A stretch of 64,000 nt of DNA, from positions 248,001-312,000 of the forward strand of contig QAIB01000004.1 in NCBI GenBank assembly GCA_030418545.1, in the 5' to 3' direction. Of this stretch, positions 1 to 8,516 are shown in pieces. A model generated the notes under the pieces. That model was not told where the DNA came from, did no database searches, and was given only the letters and a program-made list of their open reading frames with translations. The DNA is from Xenophilus aerolatus. GTDB lineage: Bacteria > Pseudomonadota > Gammaproteobacteria > Burkholderiales > Burkholderiaceae_C. Both the position numbers and the translations under genes were made by a program. Numbering within the stretch: position 1 is the stretch's first letter; each line of letters starts with the position of its first letter.

Positions 1-1
1 C

Positions 2-424
2 GACGAGTGGGACCGCATGATCGACGTGAACATCCGCGGCGTGCTGCATGGCATCGCCGCCGTGCTGCCGACGATGCAGGCGCAGGGCGGCGGCCAGGTG
101 GTGAACGTGGCGTCCATCGGCGCCCATGCGGTGTCGCCCACCGCGGCCGTCTACTGCGCCACCAAGTACGCCGTCTGGGCGCTTTCCGAAGGGCTGCGGC
201 AGGAGCATTCGGACATCCGCGTCACCACCATCAGCCCGGGCGTGACGGAATCCGAGCTGGCGGAGACCATTTCCGACGCGCAGGGCCGCGAAGAGATGAA
301 GGCCTTCCGGGCCGTGGCCATCGGCGCGGACGCCATCGCACGCGCGATCCGCTTCGCCATCGAGCAGCCCGCGGACGTGGACACGAGCGAGATCATCATG
401 CGGCCCACGGCCAGCCCGCACTGA
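2..424 (+). CDS. SDR family oxidoreductase, C-terminal part (5' end outside window)
   Basis: The reading frame is already open at the window edge, so the N-terminal Rossmann glycine motif is missing. What remains is the core of a short-chain dehydrogenase/reductase: DEWDRMIDVN followed by a conserved Asn, an NVASI strand carrying the catalytic Ser, and the YCATK active-site Tyr and Lys about 14 residues later. The SPGVTESE loop normally closes over the nicotinamide. About 140 residues are visible of a family that is usually about 245 long. The substrate cannot be told from this part. It is convergent with the oxygenase gene that ends at 449, so it need not belong to that module. Confidence 0.9.
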   Translation, partial: DEWDRMIDVNIRGVLHGIAAVLPTMQAQGGGQVVNVASIGAHAVSPTAAVYCATKYAVWALSEGLRQEHSDIRVTTISPGVTESELAETISDAQGREEMKAFRAVAIGADAIARAIRFAIEQPADVDTSEIIMRPTASPH

Positions 425-448
425 AAAGCGCGCGGCCCGACGCGCCCG

Positions 449-1375
449 TCAGCCCGCCTTGCCGTAGGTCGCGTCGAAGCGCGACTGCAGGTAGGCCTGC
501 GTGGTGATGGGCGCGTGGCGCGGCGCCTCGCCGGGCGGCACGCAGCTCGGGATCGCGCTGACCAGCGCATCGGGGTTCGGGTCGAGGAAGAGCGCGATCG
601 AATAGCGCTCGCGTGCGGGCCGCAGCACGCGGTGCGGCGTCGACAGGTACACGTCGTTGGTCCAGCGCATGAGGCAGTCGCCGATGTTGCAGACGAAGGC
701 GCCGGGCAGCGGCGGCACGTCGATCCACGCGTCGCGCCCGCGGCCCTGCACCTGCAGGCCCGAGACGCCGTCGGTGGCCAGCAGCGTGACGTTGCCGTAG
801 TCGGTGTGGGCCCCCGCGCCGATGCCGTCGTCGTGCGCCGCATCCGCGCTGGCCGGGTAGTGCAGCAGGCGCAGCGTGGCCAGGGGCCGGTCGATCTTGT
901 CGTCGAAGAAATCCTCGGCCAGCCCGAGGTCGAGCGCGAAGGCGTGGTGCAGCCGGCGCGCTGCCGCCAACGTGGCATCGAAATACGCCTGCACCTGCTC
1001 GCGCCAGCCGGGCAGCGCGGGCCAGGCATTGGGCGGGCGCGTGGCCTCGTCGGTCCAGATGAGGTTGAAGGCCTCCTTCTGGTCGGCGCCGCGGTGCTCG
1101 TCCAGCGCCTCGACGCCGGTGCCCACATAGCCGCGGTTGTGGCTCAGGCTCGCATACGCAAGCGCCTGCTTGGCCGCCATCGGCTGGGCGAAGAAGGCAG
1201 CGCTGGCCGCGAAGGTGCCGTCCACGACGGCGGCCGGCACGCCATGGCCGGTGATGGCGAAGAAGCCGATGCCGCGGCAGGCGGCGCCGACCTCGGCCGC
1301 GACGGCGCGGCGGGCGGCGGCATCGTCGCCCGCGAGGGGCGACACGTCGATGACGGGAATGGAGGTGCTGCTCAT
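449..1375 (-). CDS. 2-oxoglutarate/Fe(II)-dependent oxygenase, isopenicillin N synthase family
   Basis: This 308-residue protein is a cytosolic non-heme iron dioxygenase. The DIOX_N part (IPVIDVSPL near residue 6, GFFAITGHGVP near residue 40) is followed by the jelly-roll core. The facial triad is visible as HTD (in AHTDYGNVTLL) and a distal His in TPHRVLRP, with Arg and Ser of RYSIALF placed to bind the 2-oxoglutarate carboxylate. I chose the ATG at 1375 because the protein then begins directly at the family N-terminus; the frame stays open upstream but runs into the GntR gene. It lies about 20 bp downstream of that regulator on the same strand, so the two are probably co-transcribed. The substrate is unknown; neighbours suggest catabolism of a nitrogen compound. 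Confidence 0.88.
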   Translation of the reverse strand: MSSTSIPVIDVSPLAGDDAAARRAVAAEVGAACRGIGFFAITGHGVPAAVVDGTFAASAAFFAQPMAAKQALAYASLSHNRGYVGTGVEALDEHRGADQKEAFNLIWTDEATRPPNAWPALPGWREQVQAYFDATLAAARRLHHAFALDLGLAEDFFDDKIDRPLATLRLLHYPASADAAHDDGIGAGAHTDYGNVTLLATDGVSGLQVQGRGRDAWIDVPPLPGAFVCNIGDCLMRWTNDVYLSTPHRVLRPARERYSIALFLDPNPDALVSAIPSCVPPGEAPRHAPITTQAYLQSRFDATYGKAG

Positions 1376-1394
1376 GGGTGGATGGCGTGTCGGT

Positions 1395-2114
1395 TCAACG
1401 TTGCAGGGCCAGGCGGTAGCGGAAGGTGTCGGCGCGGTACACCGCCGTCTCGACATGCACCGGCTCGCCGGAATCGCTGTAGACGATGCGCTGCACTTCC
1501 AGCACCGGCGCGCCGGGCTCGATCTGCAGCAGCTTCGCATCGGCGGGCCGGGCCACGCCGGCGCCGATCTCGAGTTCGGCGCGGCCGATGGCCAGGCCGC
1601 CCTCGTGCTCGAAGACCTCGATCAGGTCGCGGCGCGAGAAGTCCACGCGGCCCAGCTTCTCGCCCAGGGCCGGGCGCAGCCACGAGGTGTTGACCGAGAG
1701 CGGCTCGCGCTCCAGGTAGCGCAGCGTCTGCAACTGGAAGACCGGCTCGCCGGTGCGCAGCTGGAGCTGGGCGGCGACAGCGGCAGTCGCCTTGAGCTGC
1801 CGCCAGGCGAGGCGGCGGTTGCTCACCGACCCGCCCTCGCCGCCCAGCGCCTCATGCAGGCCCTGCAGCCGGTTCAGGCTCTGCGACGCCTTGGAATGGG
1901 ACACGAACGCCCCTTTTCCGTGCAGCTTGACGATCAGCCCGTCGGCCTGCAACGCAGCCAAGGCCTGCCGCACGGTGATGCGGCTGACGCCGTGCTCGGC
2001 CTGCATCTCGGATTCGGACGCCAGCTTGTCCCCTGGGCGCAGGCGCCCTTCGAGGATGTCGGCACGCAATGCGTCGCGCAGCCGCGCATGCAGCGATTGC
2101 GGCAGATCAGCCAT
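1395..2114 (-). CDS. GntR family transcriptional regulator (HutC/UTRA type)
   Basis: The protein of about 239 residues has an N-terminal winged helix (LRADILEGRLRPGDKLASE, then SRITVRQALAALQADGLI), the signature of GntR regulators. The C-terminal half matches the UTRA ligand-binding fold (EPLSVNTSWLRP, LEVQRIVYSDSGEPVHVETAVYRADTFRY). HutC-type members usually repress a catabolic operon until its substrate or an intermediate binds. I chose the ATG at 2114 (MADLPQ); an in-frame start at 2141 would add nine residues. It is divergent from the binding-protein gene at 2245, and an 18-bp GTTATAAC/GTCATAAC repeat lies between them, a natural operator for both directions. Confidence 0.9.
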   Translation of the reverse strand: MADLPQSLHARLRDALRADILEGRLRPGDKLASESEMQAEHGVSRITVRQALAALQADGLIVKLHGKGAFVSHSKASQSLNRLQGLHEALGGEGGSVSNRRLAWRQLKATAAVAAQLQLRTGEPVFQLQTLRYLEREPLSVNTSWLRPALGEKLGRVDFSRRDLIEVFEHEGGLAIGRAELEIGAGVARPADAKLLQIEPGAPVLEVQRIVYSDSGEPVHVETAVYRADTFRYRLALQR

Positions 2115-2157
2115 GCGCAGGCCCCTCGGCCACGCTGGCACGGCCTTTGCGTAGCTT

Positions 2158-2175
2158 GTTATAACTTGTCATAAC
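2158..2175. promoter_or_regulatory. Probable GntR operator between divergent genes
   Basis: GTTATAACTTGTCATAAC holds two GTNATAAC half-sites spaced 10 bp, one helical turn apart. GTTATAAC is itself a palindrome. It lies 44 bp upstream of the GntR start and 70 bp upstream of the Bug binding-protein start, in an AT-rich patch of otherwise GC-rich DNA. Assignment to this regulator is inference from position and symmetry. Confidence 0.55.
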
Positions 2176-2244
2176 GAGTAGATTCTCGCACCGTCCGGGT
2201 GCTTCCTTCTTTGTCCGTCCGTCCAACCGTTCGAGGAACCTGCC

Positions 2245-3258
2245 ATGCCCCGCTTCCATCTTCTTCTGCCTTCGTCGTCGCGCCGCGCCTTCGCCGCCGC
2301 GCTCGGTGCCAGCTTCGCGCTGGGTATCGCCGCGCCGGCTGCCATCGCGCAGTCGTACCCGGCCAAGCCCATCACTTTGATTGTGCCGTTCGCGGCCGGC
2401 GGCGGCGTCGACGCCACTGCGCGCCTGGTCAACACGAAGCTGGGCGAGGTGCTCAAGCAGTCGGTGGTGATCGACAACGTGGCGGGCGCGGCCGGCACCA
2501 TCGGCACGCAGAAGGCGGCGCGCGCGCCGGCCGACGGCTACACGCTGCTCTTCGCCGTGGCCAGCCCGCTCAACGTGGCGCCGCTGGTCGCGCCCGCGGC
2601 CGTGCGCTACGACACCTTCAAGGACTTCGCGCCCATCGCCACCGTCGGCGTCTCGCCCTTCGTGCTGATCGGCAAGAGCAGCCTGCCGGCCGCCAACATG
2701 GCCGAGCTGATCCAGCTCGCCAAGAAGGAGCCGGGCAAGCTCAACTTCGGCACCGACGGCGTGGGCACCTCGCTGCACGTCACGGCCGAGCTCATCAAGC
2801 AGCGCGCCGCGATGGACATCGTGCACGTGCCCTACAAGTCCGGCCCGCAGGTGCTGACCGACGTGGCCGGCGGCCAGCTCGACCTGGCGGTGCTGCCGCT
2901 GTCGCTGGCCCAGCCCTTCATCAAGGACGGCAAGGTCAAGGCCTTCGGCGTGACCTCGAAGCAGCGCGCCGCCATCGCGCCCAACGTGCCGGCGCTGGCC
3001 GAGACCGCGGCGCTCAAGGACTTCGAGGTCGACTCCTGGCTCGGCATCCTGGCGCCCGCCGGCGTGCCCGCCCCGGTCGCGCAGCAACTCATGCAGGCCG
3101 TCGAAACGACCATGAAGGACCCCGAGGTCGTGCGCCGCCTGGGCGAGATCGCGGTGCGCCCCGTGGTGATGACCGGCCCCGCCTTCGCCGACTACCTGGC
3201 CAAGGAACGCCGCACCGTCCAGGACGTGGTGACCAAGGCGAACATCAAGGCCGAGTAA
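2245..3258 (+). CDS. Bug family (TctC-like) tripartite tricarboxylate transporter substrate-binding protein
   Basis: The 337-residue periplasmic protein starts with a long signal peptide (two Arg at about 13, hydrophobic core, AIAQ cleavage region near residue 36). The mature start YPAKPITLIVPFAAGGGVDATAR is the classic Bug/TctC opening, and PYKSG plus LGILAPAGVPAPV are further family blocks. Members bind small carboxylates or amides. No TctA or TctB membrane partner lies nearby; the next gene is a TauE/SafE permease, so this is an orphan binding protein, as is common in Burkholderiales. A GAGGA element precedes the ATG. It is probably controlled by the divergent GntR regulator. Confidence 0.93.
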   Translation: MPRFHLLLPSSSRRAFAAALGASFALGIAAPAAIAQSYPAKPITLIVPFAAGGGVDATARLVNTKLGEVLKQSVVIDNVAGAAGTIGTQKAARAPADGYTLLFAVASPLNVAPLVAPAAVRYDTFKDFAPIATVGVSPFVLIGKSSLPAANMAELIQLAKKEPGKLNFGTDGVGTSLHVTAELIKQRAAMDIVHVPYKSGPQVLTDVAGGQLDLAVLPLSLAQPFIKDGKVKAFGVTSKQRAAIAPNVPALAETAALKDFEVDSWLGILAPAGVPAPVAQQLMQAVETTMKDPEVVRRLGEIAVRPVVMTGPAFADYLAKERRTVQDVVTKANIKAE

Positions 3259-3280
3259 GGCCGCCTGACCCGACGTGCCG

Positions 3281-4027
3281 ATGACCCTGCTCGCCCACGC
3301 CTGGATCCTGCTGCCCGCGGTGCTGCTCGCGGGTGGGCTGATCGGCGCGACCGGCATCGGCGGCGTGCTGCTGGTGCCCGTGCTCACCCGCTTCGGCGAG
3401 GTGCCGGCGCCGCAGGCCATCGCCGCCGCCTCGCTGGCCTTCGCGCTGCCGGCGCTGGTCGCGCTGCGGCCGCTGGCGCGCGAGCCGGCGCTGGCGCGGC
3501 GCACCGTGCCGCTGCTGGCCGGTGCGCTGGCCGGCGCGGCGGGCGGTGCGCTGCTGGTGCAGGCACTGCCTGCGCGCGTGCTGCTCGGCGGGGTGACGGC
3601 CCTGGTGCTCTTCGCCGGGGTGCGCGGCTTGATGGCGCAGGACCGGCATGCCGACGCCGCGCCACTGCTGTCGGCACCGGTGCTCGCGGGCCTGGGCCTG
3701 CTGGTGGGCGTCGGCTCCGCGCTCACCGGCACCGGCGGCCCGGTGCTGCTGCTGCCGCTGCTGATGCTGTGCCGCCAGCGCGTGGACTTCGCGGTGATCG
3801 CGGCGCAGGCCGTGCAGCTGCCCGTGGCGCTGACCAGCAGCGCCGTGCACGCGGCCGCGCACCGGCTCGACTGGGGCCTGGCCGCCGTCTGTGGCGTGCT
3901 GATGCTGCTGGGCTCGCTGGCCGGCCAGCGCCTGGCGCGCGGGCTGGACCGTCAGCGGCTGCAGCGCTTCGTGAGCGGGCTGCTGCTGCTCGTCGGCGCC
4001 TGGTTCGTCTACCTGCTTTTTGCCTAG
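3281..4027 (+). CDS. TauE/SafE family sulfite exporter-like membrane permease
   Basis: This protein of about 248 residues is almost entirely hydrophobic, with seven to eight predicted membrane spans and the repeated TauE signature seen as GATGIGGVLLVPVL near the N-terminus and GTGGPVLLLPLL in the middle. The family moves sulfite, sulfoacetate or other organic anions across the inner membrane. I prefer the ATG at 3281; a GTG at 3275 is equally in frame. It follows the binding protein by about 20 bp and runs into the amidohydrolase gene, so the three probably form an operon. It may be the membrane partner for uptake or for expelling a by-product; direction is not shown by the sequence. Confidence 0.87.
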   Translation: MTLLAHAWILLPAVLLAGGLIGATGIGGVLLVPVLTRFGEVPAPQAIAAASLAFALPALVALRPLAREPALARRTVPLLAGALAGAAGGALLVQALPARVLLGGVTALVLFAGVRGLMAQDRHADAAPLLSAPVLAGLGLLVGVGSALTGTGGPVLLLPLLMLCRQRVDFAVIAAQAVQLPVALTSSAVHAAAHRLDWGLAAVCGVLMLLGSLAGQRLARGLDRQRLQRFVSGLLLLVGAWFVYLLFA

Positions 4028-4037
4028 GGTGTCTCCC

Positions 4038-5465
4038 ATGCTTTCACCGTCCGACCTGAGGCCCGCCGACGGCGGCCCGCTGCTGCTGGCACCCGAATGG
4101 CTCATGCGCCCCGACGGTGCGCAGCGCGGTTGGGCCGCGGCCGTGCAGAACGGGCGCTTCACGCATGTCGGCCCGCGCGACGAGGTGCAGGCTTCGCACC
4201 CGGGCCGCACGGTTGTCGAACTGCCGCAGCACCTGCTGATGCCCGGCCTGGTCGACACCCACACCCACCTGACGCAGGCCTTCGGCAAGTCGCTGGCCTT
4301 CGGCGAGCCGTCGGAGATCTTCAAGCGCATCTGGGTGCCGATGGAAGGCGTGCTGGACACCCATGCGGCGTATCTCTCGGCCAAGCTCGCGGCCTGGGAA
4401 TCGCTGCGCGGCGGCTTCACCGCGGTGGTCGACGCCGGCACGCGCTCCGAGGAAGGCCTGGCCGGCGTGGCGCAGGCCGCGCGCGACACCGGCATCCGCT
4501 GCGTGCTGGGGTTGATCTGCAACGACGCAGGCAACACCGACGGCGAGGCCGGCGCGCGCCGCATCCTCGACCGTGCGGCCGGCTTCCTGGCCGAGTACGA
4601 GCACGACCCGCTGGTGCACCCCTCGCTCGCCATCTCGATCCCCGAGGCCGCCAGCGACCGCATGCTGCACGACGTGGCCGCGCTCACGCGCGAGGCCGGG
4701 CGGCGCTTCCAGACCCATGTGAACGAGCACCTCGCGGCCGTGGAGCGGTCGCTGGTGGCGCGCGGCCTGCGGCCCATCGAGCTGCTGCATGCGGTGGGCG
4801 CGCTCAACGACAGCGCCCTGCTCGCGCATGCGACGCTGCTCACGCACCGCGAGTTCGGCCTGCTGCGGGACAGCGGCGCCGCCGTCGCCTACAACCCGGT
4901 CGCCAGCGCCTGGAAGGGCAACGCGGTGCTCGACGCCGGCATGCTGCAGTTGCTGGGCGTGCCCTTCGGCCTGGGCACCGACGGCACGCGCGCCGACGGC
5001 CTGCGACTGATGGACGCGGCCGAGACCGCGCAGCGCCTCACGCACGGCCTCGCGAACGGCGACTCGTCCTGCGGCGGCGGCTGGACCTGGGTGGACCACG
5101 GCACGCACCGCGGTGCCGAGGCCGCCGGCCTGGGCGCATTCACCGGCCGCATCGAATCGGGCTTCGCGGCCGACTTCCTGCTGCTGGACCTGGACGTGCC
5201 CGAGCTCCTGCCCAGCTGGGACCTGAGCTGGGAGCTGGTGCGCTTCGGCAACCGCGACCAGATCCGCGCCGTGTTCGTGAACGGCGCATTGCGCCTGTGG
5301 CAGGGCTGGCCGGTGGGCTGGGACGCGCGCGCGCTGATGCGCGAGGTGGCCGAGGTGGCGCGGCGCGACGTTGCGCGCGCGCCGCTGCAGCGCGTGCATG
5401 CCACCGCCGACGCACACCGCGCCCGCGCGTTGGCTACGACCGACAACGGCCGGGCACGAGGCTGA
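4038..5465 (+). CDS. Amidohydrolase family protein (chlorohydrolase/deaminase type)
   Basis: The 475-residue enzyme belongs to the metal-dependent amidohydrolase superfamily with a TIM-barrel core. Metal ligands are visible as VDTHTHL (first two His, about residue 72), THVNEH (third His), a histidine in LLTHREFG, and the catalytic Asp of LGTDGTRAD. N- and C-terminal beta segments close the composite domain. The pattern resembles AtzA/TrzA, guanine deaminase and SsnA enzymes, which remove an amino or chloro group from a heterocycle. The ATG at 4038 is 10 bp after the permease stop. With the transporter genes and the divergent oxygenase it suggests degradation of a nitrogen heterocycle, but the substrate is not determined. 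Confidence 0.85.
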   Translation: MLSPSDLRPADGGPLLLAPEWLMRPDGAQRGWAAAVQNGRFTHVGPRDEVQASHPGRTVVELPQHLLMPGLVDTHTHLTQAFGKSLAFGEPSEIFKRIWVPMEGVLDTHAAYLSAKLAAWESLRGGFTAVVDAGTRSEEGLAGVAQAARDTGIRCVLGLICNDAGNTDGEAGARRILDRAAGFLAEYEHDPLVHPSLAISIPEAASDRMLHDVAALTREAGRRFQTHVNEHLAAVERSLVARGLRPIELLHAVGALNDSALLAHATLLTHREFGLLRDSGAAVAYNPVASAWKGNAVLDAGMLQLLGVPFGLGTDGTRADGLRLMDAAETAQRLTHGLANGDSSCGGGWTWVDHGTHRGAEAAGLGAFTGRIESGFAADFLLLDLDVPELLPSWDLSWELVRFGNRDQIRAVFVNGALRLWQGWPVGWDARALMREVAEVARRDVARAPLQRVHATADAHRARALATTDNGRARG

Positions 5466-5543
5466 CAGCCCCGCTGCGGCTTCACCGATGCCCGTGCGCA
5501 TCCGGCGCGCCATGCTGTCTGCATGGCCGCCAAGGAGTCGCAC

Positions 5544-6155
5544 ATGCACGAACACCGCCGAACGAACTTCGCGCCGCACCCGGATACCGGCGCCGCACTG
5601 TCGCAGCGCCTGCGCGTCGGCGCCATCGCCTTCGCGCTGGGCATGGCCGCGCTGGGCACGGCCTGGGAGGCCCGCGCGCAGGTGCCGGACGACAAGGGCC
5701 GAGGCAACGAGACGCTGCGCGGTGGCGTGCGCGACAGCGACCGCGTGTTCATCCGCGCGGCGGCCGGCCAGATCATCCGCGAACGGCAGCTGGGCGCGCT
5801 GATTCGCAAGCAGGCGTCGGTGGCACCGCTGCGCGGGCTCGGCAACAAGCTGAGCGAGCAGTCGAACCGCCTGTATGGCGAACTGCGCGACATCGCCAAG
5901 CGCGAGAAGACCGAGATCCCGCTCGACATGGTCGACGAGTCGCACAGCCGGCTGCAGCGGCTCGCCGCGCGCCGCGGGGCGGACTTCGATCGTGCGGCGC
6001 GCGAGATGGCGATCGAGTCGCTCGCGCAGGAAGTCAAGGCGCTCGAACGCGCCGGCGACAAGACGGACAACGGCTTCTTGCGCAACTGGACGGCGAAGGC
6101 TCTGGGCGAACGCCGGGCGCTCTTGGACGAGTTCAATCGCGCCAGCCCGCGCTGA
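5544..6155 (+). CDS. DUF4142 domain-containing protein
   Basis: The 203-residue protein has a positively charged N-terminus, a hydrophobic segment ending AWEARAQ (probable signal peptide, cleavage near residue 42) and then a helical DUF4142 region: DSDRVFIRAAAGQIIRERQLGALIRKQAS, followed by helices spaced like a ferritin-type bundle. Typical members end in a conserved His-rich helix; here the last helix has VDESHSRLQRL. I chose the ATG at 5544 because AAGGAG lies six bases upstream; the ATG at 5523 has no such site. DUF4142 proteins are periplasmic, often linked to envelope stress, and have no proven activity. Confidence 0.75.
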   Translation: MHEHRRTNFAPHPDTGAALSQRLRVGAIAFALGMAALGTAWEARAQVPDDKGRGNETLRGGVRDSDRVFIRAAAGQIIRERQLGALIRKQASVAPLRGLGNKLSEQSNRLYGELRDIAKREKTEIPLDMVDESHSRLQRLAARRGADFDRAAREMAIESLAQEVKALERAGDKTDNGFLRNWTAKALGERRALLDEFNRASPR

Positions 6156-6168
6156 GGCTGAGGCTGCC

Positions 6169-6927
6169 TTAGGCCGGTGCTCGCGTGCCGACCAGCACGG
6201 GCTGGTAGAACGCGCCGTCGATCCGCCGCGTGCGCACGAAACCGGCCTCGGCCATCAGCGCCAGCAGGCGATCGGTCGTGATCGCGTAGTAGCGCGAACG
6301 CATGACGCGCGTGCTCACCGCCTGCGTCTCGAGGTCCTCCTCCACCGCGAAGAAGCTGAAGTCGTAGTGCGTCGCGTCGGGGCCGTCGAAGTCCCAGACC
6401 TGGAACAGCACGTGGCGCCGTCGGCCCTCGATGCGCGCGCCGTAGTGCTTGACGAGGTGGCGCCCGCGCGGCTCCTGCGCATAGTCGCGCACCCTGAGCA
6501 CGCAGCCGCCGCCGGGGCGCAGGCACAGCCACATCTGGCGCAGCGCTGCCAGGATGTCTGAATCATTCAGCAGGTGGGGCACGGAGTTGTCGGCCGACAG
6601 CACGAGGTCGAAGCCGCCGCCGTGCAGCGCATGGGCGTCGCGCATGTCGCCCACCACCGCGTCGATGGACAGGCCGCGCGCCTGCGCCTCCTGGCGCGCG
6701 CGGGCCACCGCGCCGGGCGAAAGGTCCGAGGCCCGCACGGCGTAGCCGCGCTGCGCGAGGCCCAGCGCCTGGGTGCCGATGCCGCAGCTCAGGTCGAGCA
6801 CGCGCGCCGCACCGGGCCACTCGTCCTGCAGCAGGGCATCGAGCTGCGTGCCCTGCAGCACCACACTGGCCGGCCAGTCGGGGTAGATCAGGTGGTACAG
6901 CGGGGCGAGCTGGTCGTAGAAGTCCAT
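6169..6927 (-). CDS. Class I SAM-dependent methyltransferase
   Basis: The 252-residue protein opens with MDFYDQLAPLYHLIYPDW, typical of small-molecule methyltransferases. The SAM-binding motif I is VLDLSCGIGTQALGL (about residues 43-57), followed by the acidic end of strand 2 (VRASDLS) and motif II VVGDMRDA. DLVLSADNSVPHL corresponds to motif III. The family methylates metabolites, quinones or lipids in the cytosol; no substrate-specific features are recognisable. It stands alone between two plus-strand genes and starts at the ATG at 6927. Confidence 0.88.
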   Translation of the reverse strand: MDFYDQLAPLYHLIYPDWPASVVLQGTQLDALLQDEWPGAARVLDLSCGIGTQALGLAQRGYAVRASDLSPGAVARARQEAQARGLSIDAVVGDMRDAHALHGGGFDLVLSADNSVPHLLNDSDILAALRQMWLCLRPGGGCVLRVRDYAQEPRGRHLVKHYGARIEGRRRHVLFQVWDFDGPDATHYDFSFFAVEEDLETQAVSTRVMRSRYYAITTDRLLALMAEAGFVRTRRIDGAFYQPVLVGTRAPA

Positions 6928-6983
6928 GGCGTGTCGAGGTCGAAGGCCGGCCAGGCACTGTAGCCCGGCGTCGCTACGATCCG

Positions 6984-7481
6984 ATGATGCGCGCCGCCTT
7001 TCTCGCCATGATGCTGCCGGGCCTGCTGTCGGCCGGCGCAGGAGCGGCGGCCGAGCCCAAGCGCAACTGGTTCGACGACCCCTTCGTCCAGGTTGCCGCG
7101 GGCCTGCCGTCCTGCCCGGTGCCCGAGGGGCCGCTCTACACCGAGGCCGAACGCCGGCAGCAGATGCACTCGCGCCTGGAACGCGGCACTAGCTGCTGGC
7201 TCGCGGGTCGATGCGCCGACAGCAACGCCTACCGCTACGACAAGGCCATCGCGCCGAAGGTGCAGGCCGCGCTGGCCCGCGTCCCCGGTGTGCGCCGCGC
7301 CAGCGTGTGGATCACGGTGCAGCGGCGCTGGGTGTACCTGCAGGGCTGCGTGCCCTCGGCGGGGCTGGCACGGCGGCTCGAGCGCGCGGCCAGGGCCGTG
7401 CCCGACGTCGAGCTGGTCGTGCCCGACCTGATGCAGGGCACGCGCGGCCGGCCGCCCTACCCGGTGCTGGCGCCACCGTGA
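6984..7481 (+). CDS. Secreted BON-domain protein
   Basis: This 165-residue protein has a clear signal peptide (MMRAAFLAMMLPGLLSAGAG) ending near AAAE. From about residue 85 it carries a BON-like fold: KVQAALARVPGVRRASVWITVQRRWVYLQGCVPSAGLARRLERAARAVPDVELVV. BON modules bind phospholipid or participate in osmotic-shock and pore proteins. Four Cys residues in the mature protein (for example SCPV, SCWLAGRCADS) could form periplasmic disulfides. The gene begins at an ATGATG at 6984 and is divergent from the methyltransferase. Function is unknown beyond the domain. Confidence 0.65.
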   Translation: MMRAAFLAMMLPGLLSAGAGAAAEPKRNWFDDPFVQVAAGLPSCPVPEGPLYTEAERRQQMHSRLERGTSCWLAGRCADSNAYRYDKAIAPKVQAALARVPGVRRASVWITVQRRWVYLQGCVPSAGLARRLERAARAVPDVELVVPDLMQGTRGRPPYPVLAPP

Positions 7482-7610
7482 CATCGCCGTATCAGCAAAG
7501 CTGATCGACGGCCTCAGAATTCCCGATTTCCGCGATGCCCGTGCAGGCGGCACCATCGCCGCCGGCCGGTGCGCAGCTGCGGCGCCGGCCCTTCCGTTCC
7601 TGATCCCCCA

Positions 7611-8516
7611 ATGACCGACCGCCACGACCACCTCGACACCCGCGCCATCGCCATCCTCGTTGCCTGCTGCGCGTTCTGGGGGTTGCAGCAGATCCTCATC
7701 AAGACCACCGTCGTCGAAGTGCCGCCGATGTGGCAGGCCAGCCTGCGCATGGCCGGCGCGGTGCTGCTGCTGTGGGGCTGGTGCCTGTGGCGTGGCGTGC
7801 CGCTCTTCGGACGCGACGGCACCCTGGGCGGCGGCCTGCTCGCGGGCCTGCTCTTCGCCGGCGAGTTCGTCTGCATCTACACCGGGCTGCAGCACACCAG
7901 CGCGTCGCGCCTGACGGTGTTCCTCTACACCTCGCCCTTCGTGGTGGCGCTGCTGGTGCCGCGCATCGTGCCTTCGGAACGGCTGCGCGGCGTGCAGTGG
8001 GTGGGTCTGGCCATCGCCTTCGCGGCCGTGGTGCTGGCCTTCAGCGAGAGCCTGGGCCACGGCAGCCGTTCGCAGCTCCTGGGCGACGCGCTGGCCCTGC
8101 TGGCCGGCGCGCTGTGGGGCCTGACGACGCTGGTGATCCGCAGCACGAAGCTGGCGACGGCCAGCGCCGAGAAGACCTTGTTCTATCAGATCGCCGTCAC
8201 CGCCGCGATCACGCCGCTGCTGTCGCTGGCCAAGGGTGAAACCTGGGGCCTGACGTACTCCGGCTACGCGTGGTTCTCGATCGCGCTGCAGACCGTGATC
8301 GGCGCCTTCGTCAGCTACCTGGCCTGGATGTGGCTGCTGCGGCACTACCCGGCCACGCGCATCTCGTCCTTCACCTTCCTCACGCCGCTGTTCGCGCTGG
8401 TCTTCGGCGTGCTGCTGCTGGGCGAGCCGCTGACGCTGCAGCTCGTGCTCGCGCTCAGCGGCGTCGCGCTCGGCATCGTGCTGGTGAACCGGCGGCGGCC
8501 GGTGGCGGCCGGCTGA
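7611..8516 (+). CDS. EamA/DMT family transporter
   Basis: The 301-residue protein has ten predicted transmembrane helices in two EamA repeats, the first starting ILVACCAFWGLQQILIK and the second near LLAGALWGLTTLVIR. The C-terminal FTFLTPLFALVFGVLLLGE block is the conserved end of the second repeat. Members export or import amino acids, nucleosides or other metabolites by antiport. I chose the ATG at 7611; the longer frame from 7569 lacks a plausible N-terminus. The gene is directly followed by a family A hairpin repeat that may end its transcript. Confidence 0.92.
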   Translation: MTDRHDHLDTRAIAILVACCAFWGLQQILIKTTVVEVPPMWQASLRMAGAVLLLWGWCLWRGVPLFGRDGTLGGGLLAGLLFAGEFVCIYTGLQHTSASRLTVFLYTSPFVVALLVPRIVPSERLRGVQWVGLAIAFAAVVLAFSESLGHGSRSQLLGDALALLAGALWGLTTLVIRSTKLATASAEKTLFYQIAVTAAITPLLSLAKGETWGLTYSGYAWFSIALQTVIGAFVSYLAWMWLLRHYPATRISSFTFLTPLFALVFGVLLLGEPLTLQLVLALSGVALGIVLVNRRRPVAAG

